Positions 49,221-55,854 of a stretch of 64,000 nt of DNA are shown in pieces (within the stretch, counting starts at the first letter, position 1; every line of letters begins with the position of its first letter). Under the pieces are notes generated by a model. It had not been told where the DNA came from. It did not search any database and saw only the letters and a program-made list of their open reading frames with translations. The position numbers and the translations under genes were made by a program. The stretch spans positions 1-64,000 of the forward strand of contig JAHBYX010000007.1 in assembly GCA_019635735.1 (NCBI GenBank). The letters run 5' to 3'. This stretch comes from Mesorhizobium sp. (GTDB taxonomy: Bacteria > Pseudomonadota > Alphaproteobacteria > Rhizobiales > Rhizobiaceae).

Positions 49221-49853
49221 ATGAACGAGCGCTTCAAGCTTGATCCGCCTTGGCCCGCCACGACGCAGGCGGCCGAAGGCATGCGCCGCCGGCCGTGGAC
49301 CGTCGCCGAAATCGAGGCGATGGTGCGCGCGGGCATCATCGACGAGGAAGAGCGCTTCGAACTGATCGGCGGGGAGGTGGTGCCGATGTCGCCCAAGGGC
49401 GCCCGTCACGAGATGGTGAAGATCGATCTCAACGAACATCTCCAGCGTATCAAGCCCGACGACCTGCGGATCGCGCCGGAGACGACGCTGCGGCTGGACG
49501 AGAACAGCTTCGTCGAGCCGGACTTCTGCGTCTTCCCGAAGACGATCTCGCCCGGCGACATGCGCGGCTACGACGTGCTCCTGGCGATAGAGGTGGCCGA
49601 CACCAGCCTGCGCTACGATCTCGGCCGCAAGATCTCGACTTATGCCGCCTATGGCATTCCGGAGGTGTGGGTGATCAACGCCAACACGCTGGTGACGCGC
49701 GTGCATCGCGCCTTGGGTGTCGCGGGCTATCGGGACATCGCTGAATTCGGACCGGAGATCGAGCTCGAAGCGGTTCGCGTGCCGTCGATCCGCGTCTCGC
49801 TTTCAGCGCTTGGGCTGACGCCGGTCAAGGACGAAGAAGGTTCGACCGAATGA
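49221..49853 (+). CDS. Uma2 family endonuclease (DUF820)
   Basis: 210 residues. The Uma2 nuclease fold is evident: EEERFELIGGEVVPMSPKGARHEMVKIDLNEHL, VEPDFCVFPK, LLAIEVADTSLRYDLGRKISTYAAYGIPEVWVIN. The Asp of EPD, the Glu of IEV and the Lys of GRK form the PD-(D/E)xK-type site. The biological role of the family is uncertain; it is abundant in cyanobacteria and found in many proteobacteria. It overlaps the LysE gene by 4 bp. Confidence 0.9.
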   Translation: MNERFKLDPPWPATTQAAEGMRRRPWTVAEIEAMVRAGIIDEEERFELIGGEVVPMSPKGARHEMVKIDLNEHLQRIKPDDLRIAPETTLRLDENSFVEPDFCVFPKTISPGDMRGYDVLLAIEVADTSLRYDLGRKISTYAAYGIPEVWVINANTLVTRVHRALGVAGYRDIAEFGPEIELEAVRVPSIRVSLSALGLTPVKDEEGSTE

Positions 49854-50461
49854 GCATCGAATTCCTGCTGACCACGCTGATCATCGTCGCCTCGCCGGGC
49901 ACCGGCGCGGTCTATACGATCGCCGCGGGGCTGACGCGGGGGGCGCGGACGAGCGTGTGGGCGGCGTTCGCCTGTACGTTGGGCATCGTGCCGCACCTTG
50001 TCGCGGCGCTGTCGGGCGTCGCGGCGCTGCTGCACACCTCGGCGCTGTTGTTCGAACTCGTGAAATATGCGGGCGTCGCCTACCTGCTCTACATGGCATG
50101 GGCGACGCTGAAGGAGCGGGGCGCGATGCGCATCGATCCGAAGGCGGATGTCCGCAGCGCCTGGCAGATCATCGTCGACGGCATCCTGCTCAACCTGCTC
50201 AATCCGAAGCTGTCGATCTTCTTCGTTGCCTTCCTGCCGCAGTTCATCGCGGCGGACGAGCCGTATGTGCTGGCGCGGATGCTGGAGCTGTCGGGCGTGT
50301 TCATGGCGGCGACCTTCGTCATCTTCGCGATCTACGGGCTGTTCGCGGCGGCGATGCGCGACAGGGTTCTGGGAAGTGCTTCGGCCATGGCCTGGATGCG
50401 GCGGACCTTCGCGGCGGCCTTCGTCGCGCTCGGTGCACGGCTGGCACTGACGGAGCGCTGA
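49850..50461 (+). CDS. LysE family amino-acid exporter
   Basis: 203 residues with about six membrane helices. The family marks are present: FLLTTLIIVASPGTGAVYTIAAGLTRGARTS near the start, YAGVAYLLYMAWATLKERG and NLLNPKLSIFFVAFLPQFI. It probably exports an amino acid or homoserine-lactone-like compound. It is coupled to the Uma2 gene. Confidence 0.92.
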   Translation: MSIEFLLTTLIIVASPGTGAVYTIAAGLTRGARTSVWAAFACTLGIVPHLVAALSGVAALLHTSALLFELVKYAGVAYLLYMAWATLKERGAMRIDPKADVRSAWQIIVDGILLNLLNPKLSIFFVAFLPQFIAADEPYVLARMLELSGVFMAATFVIFAIYGLFAAAMRDRVLGSASAMAWMRRTFAAAFVALGARLALTER

Positions 50462-50484
50462 ACTCCTAAGGTCCTGAAACGTCA

Positions 50485-50515
50485 AAGCCCCCGGGCGCAT
50501 GCGCCTCGGGGGCTT
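50485..50515. terminator. Strong stem-loop between convergent lysE and secreted-protein genes
   Basis: AAGCCCCC (50485-50492) pairs with GGGGGCTT (50508-50515), extended inside by GGCGC/GCGCC. The outer AAG/CTT ends give short A and T runs on either strand, so it may terminate both convergent genes. Confidence 0.6.
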
Positions 50516-50550
50516 GGCGGCAGTCCTGCCCGACGACTACCGCCGGGGCA

Positions 50551-50889
50551 TTACTGCCAGTACTTGATCGGGCAGTTGGGCGCGCTGCCGAAGGCGATGA
50601 CCTTCTTCTGGCCGAACTTCTTGCCTTTCACCGTCACGCCCTTCCAGTTGGCCTTGGAAACGTAGGCCTTCTTCAGGCCCATCGACTTGGCCTTGTAGAG
50701 CGCCTTGCCGGGCGTGCAGTGCTTGTAGCCGTAGCCGTAGCCCGGACCCCAGCCGAACCCGGGGCCGAAGCCGCCGCCGAAATGAACGTCGATCTTGATG
50801 TCGCCCGCGTTGGCCGCGGACGGAGCGGCCGCGATGGCCGAGAAGGCGATGAGAGCGGAGAAGACGAGGGTCTTGGTCTTGGTGAGCAT
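50551..50889 (-). CDS. Small secreted Cys-paired protein, copy 1
   Basis: 112 residues. A Sec signal peptide (residues 1-28, SAANA) is followed by a Gly/Tyr-rich stretch (GGGFGPGFGWGPGYGYGY) and a C-terminal domain with two cysteines about 44 residues apart: CTPGKALYKAKSMGLKKAYV ... GKKFGQKKVIAFGSAPNCP. The same domain ends the protein at 58786-59172, so these are paralogues. A disulfide between the two cysteines is likely. Function is unknown. GGAGGAC lies upstream of the ATG. Confidence 0.78.
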   Translation of the reverse strand: MLTKTKTLVFSALIAFSAIAAAPSAANAGDIKIDVHFGGGFGPGFGWGPGYGYGYKHCTPGKALYKAKSMGLKKAYVSKANWKGVTVKGKKFGQKKVIAFGSAPNCPIKYWQ

Positions 50890-51064
50890 GGTAGTCCTCC
50901 TTTGGTTGGCTGCTTCGCCGAACCATTCGTCGAGCAGTGATGACGGTATGGAGGATCGAGCCTGAACCGGTTTCGAACCGCGCGTTCATCGGAAGTTCAC
51001 GTAACGGCAGCCGGAACCTGCGGCTCGTCAGGCCGTTTCCGCTACCGACAAGGAGGCCCCGGAC

Positions 51065-51289
51065 ATGACGACCGCCGAGATGAAGAAGACCGATACGTCG
51101 CCCGCCGTGAAATCGCTGCGGAAGGAACAGGAAGCGCAGCGCCGCGACGACAAGCTGAGCGCGGAAGAAAAGCTCGAGCGCGGCCTGAAGGACAGTTTTC
51201 CGGCCAGCGACCCGATCGCGGTCGCTAGCCCGACGATCAAGAGCGGCGAACCTGACAAGGTGAAGAAGAAGCCCGTCGCCTCACGGTAG
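51065..51289 (+). CDS. Small hydrophilic protein with ASDP motif
   Basis: 74 residues, charged, with KLERGLKDSFPASDPIAVASPT in the middle. The L-x-x-x-L-x-D-S-FPASDP motif recurs in short rhizobial proteins of unknown function, as I recall. The start is preceded by AAGGAGGCCCC. It is probably cytoplasmic and stress-related, which is only a guess from similar genes. Confidence 0.7.
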   Translation: MTTAEMKKTDTSPAVKSLRKEQEAQRRDDKLSAEEKLERGLKDSFPASDPIAVASPTIKSGEPDKVKKKPVASR

Positions 51290-51366
51290 GGTGTCACGTC
51301 GGCACTCGCGCAGGCGGCCGTTCGGTCCTATGGTGCGGCGAGATCGAGCCGCGCGAGGAGCTTTGC

Positions 51367-51651
51367 ATGTCGTTTCTGAGGAGACTGTTCGGCGGGGGTG
51401 CGGCCTCAGACGCGCCGGCGAAACCGGCGCGGGTGGCCGAACACGAGGGCTATGTCATCCGCGCGACGCCGTTCCAGGAGAACGGGCAGTGGCAGACCTG
51501 CGGACTGATCTCGAAGGATGTCGGCGGTGAACTCAGGGAGCACCGGTTCATCCGCGCCGACCGGTTTCCCTCGCAGGAGATGGCCGCCGACCATGCGATC
51601 GTGAAGGCCAAGCAGATCATTGACCAGCAGGGCGACCGGTTGTTCGACTGA
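51367..51651 (+). CDS. HlyU family protein
   Basis: 94 residues matching the HlyU domain: EGYVIRATPFQENGQWQTCGLISKDVGGELREHRFIRADRFPSQEMAADHAIVKAKQIID. HlyU of Vibrio regulates haemolysin genes, but most proteins of this family in rhizobia are small and of unknown role. A GAGGAG precedes the ATG at good spacing. Confidence 0.88.
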   Translation: MSFLRRLFGGGAASDAPAKPARVAEHEGYVIRATPFQENGQWQTCGLISKDVGGELREHRFIRADRFPSQEMAADHAIVKAKQIIDQQGDRLFD

Positions 51652-51668
51652 GCCGGAGGGAACATCTC

Positions 51669-52064
51669 ATGAAGATCACGCCATGTGGCGCCTCGGCTTC
51701 GAAAAAGCCGCCTGCCGACTATTTCACCGGGACCGTCTGGCAGGAGCCGATCGTCGAGGCGCCGGAGCCGGCGCGCGTGCGCGCCGCGATGGTGACCTTC
51801 GAGCCCGGCGCGCGGACCAACTGGCACACGCATCCGCTCGGCCAGACGTTGCATATTCTCTCGGGCGCGGGTCTGGCGCAGGTGTGGGGCGAGCCGGTGC
51901 AGGCGATCAAGGCCGGTGACACGGTGTGGATCCCGCCGGGCGAGAAGCACTGGCACGGCGCCGCGCCGACGACGCGCATGGCGCACATCGCGATCCACGA
52001 GGCATTGGACGGCGTGCATGTGGACTGGCTGGAGCCGGTGAGCGACGCGCAGTATTCGGGCTGA
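51669..52064 (+). CDS. Cupin domain protein
   Basis: 131 residues with one cupin barrel: FEPGARTNWHTHPLGQTLHILSGAG (first motif, with HxH and Gln/His ligands) and IPPGEKHWHGAAPTTRMAHIAI (second motif). The metal ligands are present. The closest type is the carboxymuconolactone-decarboxylase-associated or mandelonitrile-lyase-like cupin. The cupin and the SDR gene lie on the same strand and may be cotranscribed. Confidence 0.88.
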   Translation: MKITPCGASASKKPPADYFTGTVWQEPIVEAPEPARVRAAMVTFEPGARTNWHTHPLGQTLHILSGAGLAQVWGEPVQAIKAGDTVWIPPGEKHWHGAAPTTRMAHIAIHEALDGVHVDWLEPVSDAQYSG

Positions 52065-52120
52065 CGCCTGCCTCAGAGAATGATTCAAGGCGTTCACGGA
52101 CAGATTCCAGGGAGTGCACC

Positions 52121-52990
52121 ATGTCGCTGAAAGGCAAGACGATCTTCATTTCGGGCGGGTCGCGCGGGATCGGGCTGGCGATCGCGATGCGGGCGGCGCG
52201 GGACGGCGCCAATGTGACGATCGCGGCGAAGACGGCCGAGCCGCACCCGAAGCTGCCCGGCACGATCTACACGGCGGCCGAGGAGATCGAGGCGGCGGGC
52301 GGCAAGGCGCTGGCGGTGCTGTGCGACATCCGCGAGGAGGCGCAGGTGGCCGAGGCGGTCGACAAGACGGTCGAGCGATTCGGCGGCATCGACATCTGCA
52401 TCAACAATGCGAGCGCGATCCAGCTCACCGGCACGCTCGCCACCGACATGAAGCGCTACGACCTGATGAACGGGATCAACGCGCGCGGCACGTTCCTCGT
52501 CTCCAAAACCTGTATTCCGCACCTGAAGAAGGCGGAAAACCCGCATATCCTCAACCTGTCGCCGCCGCTCGACATGGCGGCGAAATGGTTCAAGAACCAC
52601 GTTGCCTACACGATGGCGAAGTTCGGCATGTCGATGTGCACGCTGGGCATGAGCGCGGAGTTCGCGAAGGACGGGATCGCGGTGAATTCGCTCTGGCCGC
52701 TGACGGCGATCGACACCGCGGCCGTGCGCAACCTCTTGGGCGGTGAGGCGGTGGCCTCGATGAGCCGGCTGCCGACGATCATGGCGGATGCCGCGCATGC
52801 GATCCTGACCCGGCCCTCGCGCGAGTGCACCGGCAACTTCTTCATCGACGAGTTGTTGCTGAGGGAAGAAGGCGTGACCGACTTCTCGGTCTATGCGCCC
52901 GGCGCCAAGGGGCCTCTGGCGGGGGATTTCTTCGTGCCGGACGAGGCGTTTGCGAAAAGCCCGACCAAGGTGATGATGGGATTGGGGTAG
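52121..52990 (+). CDS. Short-chain dehydrogenase/reductase (HSDL2-like)
   Basis: 289 residues from the ATG at 52121 (MSLKGKTIFISGGSRGIGLAIAMRAARDGANVTIAAKTAEPHPKLPGTI). The Rossmann motif GGSRGIG, NNAS and YTMAKFGM (the Tyr-x-x-x-Lys pair) are intact; the usual catalytic Ser is replaced by the PPLD stretch (LNLSPPLDMAAKW) of the HSDL2-like subgroup. An insert in the first domain (HPKLPGTIYTAAEEIEAAGG) is typical of that group. It probably reduces or oxidises a fatty or isoprenoid substrate with NAD(P). Confidence 0.9.
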   Translation: MSLKGKTIFISGGSRGIGLAIAMRAARDGANVTIAAKTAEPHPKLPGTIYTAAEEIEAAGGKALAVLCDIREEAQVAEAVDKTVERFGGIDICINNASAIQLTGTLATDMKRYDLMNGINARGTFLVSKTCIPHLKKAENPHILNLSPPLDMAAKWFKNHVAYTMAKFGMSMCTLGMSAEFAKDGIAVNSLWPLTAIDTAAVRNLLGGEAVASMSRLPTIMADAAHAILTRPSRECTGNFFIDELLLREEGVTDFSVYAPGAKGPLAGDFFVPDEAFAKSPTKVMMGLG

Positions 52991-52991
52991 G

Positions 52992-53285
52992 TCAGAGGTG
53001 GCGCCCGGCGTCCATGCGGCCGTGAAGAACGCGAACCAGCCGCAGGAACCTGTCGCCCAGGCGCACGTACAGCACGTGCGAACCCACGGTGAACTTTCGA
53101 AGCCCGGGCCGGACATCTTCGGCGGGCCGGGCAAGTCCGGGATTGGTCCGTAGCAGTTCGAGGGCGGCGCGCACCTGGGCGACGTATTGAACGGCCTGGT
53201 CCTCGCCCCAATTCTCGACGGAATAGGCCCAGATCTCCTCCAGATCGCGCTGTGCCTGCGCCGAGATCCGGAGTGTGAGCGTCAT
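52992..53285 (-). CDS. ParE/RelE family toxin
   Basis: 97 residues with the ParE-type fold: LRISAQAQRDLEEIWAYSVENWGEDQAVQYVAQVRAALELLRTNPGLARPAEDVRPGLRKFTVGSHVLYVRLGDRFLRLVRVLHGRMD. The final RVLHGRMD is the usual family end. ParE toxins block gyrase; some RelE kin cleave mRNA. It overlaps the parD-like gene by 4 bp. Confidence 0.92.
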   Translation of the reverse strand: MTLTLRISAQAQRDLEEIWAYSVENWGEDQAVQYVAQVRAALELLRTNPGLARPAEDVRPGLRKFTVGSHVLYVRLGDRFLRLVRVLHGRMDAGRHL

Positions 53286-53518
53286 TTGCCCTTCATCCGT
53301 TTCACAAAGGCATCGAAGTCGAAGTCGGGAACGTCAGGCGAGGCATCGCCTTCGTCGATCGCGGCGCGGAGTTTCTCCAGCGCGATCTCCTGCTCTTCGA
53401 GAAGTCTCAGGCCGGCGCGTACGGCTTCGCTGGCGGTGGCGAAGCGGCCCTTGGCGATTTGCCGGTCGATGAAATCGGTATAGGGCGCGCCGAGGGAGAT
53501 GGAGGTGTTCTTGGTCAT
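53282..53518 (-). CDS. ParD family antitoxin
   Basis: 78 residues from the ATG at 53518 (MTKNTSISLGAPYTDFIDRQIAKGRFATASEAVRAGLRLLEEQEIALEKLR). The N-terminal ribbon-helix-helix and the acidic C-terminus (SPDVPDFDFDAFVKRMKGK) are typical of ParD. It neutralises ParE and represses the operon. It comes first in the operon, behind an inverted repeat. Confidence 0.92.
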   Translation of the reverse strand: MTKNTSISLGAPYTDFIDRQIAKGRFATASEAVRAGLRLLEEQEIALEKLRAAIDEGDASPDVPDFDFDAFVKRMKGK

Positions 53519-53532
53519 GGCTGACTCCGCAT

Positions 53533-53547
53533 TACCAATAGATGGTA
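53533..53547 (-). promoter_or_regulatory. Inverted repeat, candidate ParD operator
   Basis: TACCA-ATAGA-TGGTA is a perfect 5-bp inverted repeat around 5 bp, 14 bp upstream of the parD start and close to the divergent limit of the next gene. RHH antitoxins bind short repeats of this kind to autorepress. Confidence 0.5.
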
Positions 53548-53565
53548 TCCGGACGTCGGCCGAAG

Positions 53566-55683
53566 TCAAGAATGGCGGTCGCTGAACATCAGATCGCGGA
53601 CCATCGCCGGGACGGACTGGATACGCTTCAGGGCCGCCTTGAGAGCGGTGGACTCCTCGCGCGACAGGCGGGCGAGTTCCACCCGGTTGGAGACGGGGAT
53701 GCCGGAATGGAGATCGCGACTCTGCTGGGCGAGCATCAGCCGCAGCAGCAGGCCATGGGCGTCTATCAGTGCGCGCAGATCCGCTTCCGCGCCGACGCCG
53801 CGGGCGATCAGGCCCTCCAGGCGTTCGCGCGTGCTGCGGCCGCGGACGTCGTGGCGGATCGCGAGCGTCCGGGCGCCCGAGACGATCGGGAACAGGCCGA
53901 ACTTCTTGAGATCGATACGGCCCTCCTCCGACTGCAGGTTGCCGAGAAACGTGAACGGCGAGCCGAGCGCGTCGAGCTGTTCGCCGAGCAGCTTCGCGAA
54001 GGCCGTCGCCCGGTGGCCCTCGGTGTAGGCGAAGTCGACCATCTCGTTGGCGAGGGCGACATCGCCCGCGACGGCCTTCAGATCGTAGAAAATGTCGACG
54101 TTGAGGAGGTCTTCCGGGCGCGAGCGGGACACCCAATCGCCGACGCGCTCGCGCCAGGTAGAGAGCGATCCGCGCCACTGTTGGTTCCTGGCCATCACGC
54201 CGCCCTTGCAGAGCGGTATTCCGGCCTGGTCGAGCAGCGCGGCCATGCGCGCGCCGAGCTCGGCGAACCAGCGGTCCTCGGGCCCGTCCGGCTCGCCTTC
54301 GGCGAAGATGATCGCATTGTCCTGGTCGGCGGCGAGAAGACTTTCGCTGCGGCCGCCGGAACCGAGGACGAGGACGGTGTGCGGGCAGGGCGGCGGGCCT
54401 AGCCCATCCGCGGTCATCGAGGCCTCGGCGATGACCGCCGCGCGCCGTGTCATGCCGCGCAGTTCCTCGCTCACGACGCCGGCGATCTGGCGGGCATCGA
54501 TGTCCTCGCCGATGAGCGCTTCGGCGACCGCCGGCAGCATCGCCCAGGCGGCCGCCAACTGCTTCGAGGTCTTCGCGTCCTCGATCGCGTCGTCCAGATT
54601 GACGGCGGCGCTGGCCCGCAGCTTGAGCAGGTCTCGCGCCGAGACGATGCCGGCGAGGTGCCCCTCTTCGGTGCGGACGGCGAGATGGCGGATCTTGAGC
54701 CGCGACATGCGACCGATGGCGCGATAGACGAACGCGCCTTCGCGAATGGAGACCAGCGGCCGCGTGGCGATGTCTCCGGCCTTGTGATCGAGCGCGGCGG
54801 CGCCGTCGCGGGCGATGCGGCGCATCACGTCGCGCTCGGTTACGATGCCGTAGTCCCCGATCGCCGCGTCGCTGCGGAGATGCTCCGCCACGAAGATCGA
54901 GCTGATGCGCCGCTCCGACATGATCGCGATGGCGTCGCGCACCGTAGCGACGGACGCCATGACGATCGGCGGCGAGGACATGATGTCGGCCATGCGGTGA
55001 CGGTAGGCGTAGGGGTCCACGGCGCGCAGAGAAGTCGATGCCTCCCCGGGGCGGGTGACGGGCTCGGCCCAGCCGGCGCGGTGATGCGTCTCGAGTTCCG
55101 CCGTCAGCGACAGGCAGGCGCGCTCGGCTTCGGCGAGGGTGCGGATGCCGCGATCTGCGAGCCTGGGGAGAAGAGCTGCGAAGACCGCCGCCGCGGCCTT
55201 CGCGTCGCCCAGCGCACGATGTCGGCCCTCGATGGCCACGCCGAGCCATGTCGCGATCATATCCAGCGAGTAATCGGGAAGTGACGGGTTTGCGAGGGCG
55301 GATAAAAGCCGCACGCACAGTGACCGCGGCTTCTTCCAGGACAGGCCGGCGCGGGCAGCTTCGCGTTCGAGTATCGCGAGATCGTAGCCGATCGAATAGC
55401 CGATCATGACGCGGTGGCGCGCGAAGGCGCTGAAAGCCGCGTAGGCCTCGGCGAAGGAGGGTGCATCGGCAACCGTCTCGGCGGTGATGCCGTGCACGGC
55501 GCTCGCCGTCGCCGGAATGGGCGCGCGCGGGTTGACGAGCGTGGCGAACTCCTGCTCGCCATGCAGCGATACTCCTGCGATCTCGATGATGCGGGCGGCG
55601 GAGGTGTCGAGGCTGGTCGTCTCGGTGTCGACGGCGACAGCGTCGAGCACGGCTAGCGGCGTTGCCCCCGATGTCGGCTTCAT
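53566..55683 (-). CDS. DnaQ-like exonuclease fused to CBS pair and DUF294 nucleotidyltransferase
   Basis: 705 residues with three parts. Residues about 10-180 form a DEDDh exonuclease: Asp19/Glu21 in VDTETTSLD, GYSIGYDLAI and the closing HRALGDAKAA. Residues about 240-360 hold two CBS motifs (VRDAIAIMSERRISSIFV and IGRMSRLKIRHLAV). Residues about 380-700 form the DUF294 nucleotidyltransferase with GSGGRSESLLAADQDNAII and its C-terminal helical partner. CBS pairs bind adenine nucleotides, so the exonuclease or transferase may be controlled by energy or nucleotide state. Substrate and partners are unknown. It reads away from an OmpA-family gene and toward parDE. Confidence 0.9.
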   Translation of the reverse strand: MKPTSGATPLAVLDAVAVDTETTSLDTSAARIIEIAGVSLHGEQEFATLVNPRAPIPATASAVHGITAETVADAPSFAEAYAAFSAFARHRVMIGYSIGYDLAILEREAARAGLSWKKPRSLCVRLLSALANPSLPDYSLDMIATWLGVAIEGRHRALGDAKAAAAVFAALLPRLADRGIRTLAEAERACLSLTAELETHHRAGWAEPVTRPGEASTSLRAVDPYAYRHRMADIMSSPPIVMASVATVRDAIAIMSERRISSIFVAEHLRSDAAIGDYGIVTERDVMRRIARDGAAALDHKAGDIATRPLVSIREGAFVYRAIGRMSRLKIRHLAVRTEEGHLAGIVSARDLLKLRASAAVNLDDAIEDAKTSKQLAAAWAMLPAVAEALIGEDIDARQIAGVVSEELRGMTRRAAVIAEASMTADGLGPPPCPHTVLVLGSGGRSESLLAADQDNAIIFAEGEPDGPEDRWFAELGARMAALLDQAGIPLCKGGVMARNQQWRGSLSTWRERVGDWVSRSRPEDLLNVDIFYDLKAVAGDVALANEMVDFAYTEGHRATAFAKLLGEQLDALGSPFTFLGNLQSEEGRIDLKKFGLFPIVSGARTLAIRHDVRGRSTRERLEGLIARGVGAEADLRALIDAHGLLLRLMLAQQSRDLHSGIPVSNRVELARLSREESTALKAALKRIQSVPAMVRDLMFSDRHS

Positions 55684-55780
55684 GTGCCTTTCCTCCCCGC
55701 GCCACAGGCTAGCCGATGCCGGGGGCGGAAAGAAGAGAGCGGAGACAAGACCTTCGTCGGCCCTGACACTGCCAGCTCCA

Positions 55781-55818
55781 AAGAAAAACCCGGCCGGTGG
55801 AGGGCGCCGGCCGGGCTT
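55781..55818 (-). terminator. Rho-independent terminator of the OmpA-family gene
   Basis: On the minus strand a CCCGGCCGG/CCGGCCGGG stem (arms 55807-55815 and 55789-55797) with a 9-nt loop is followed by TTTTTCTT. It lies about 40 bp past the OmpA-family stop and also before the DnaQ fusion gene. Confidence 0.85.
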
Positions 55819-55854
55819 TCGTCCAGTCCTCCGTGGAGGACGGGGCAGGGAAGG

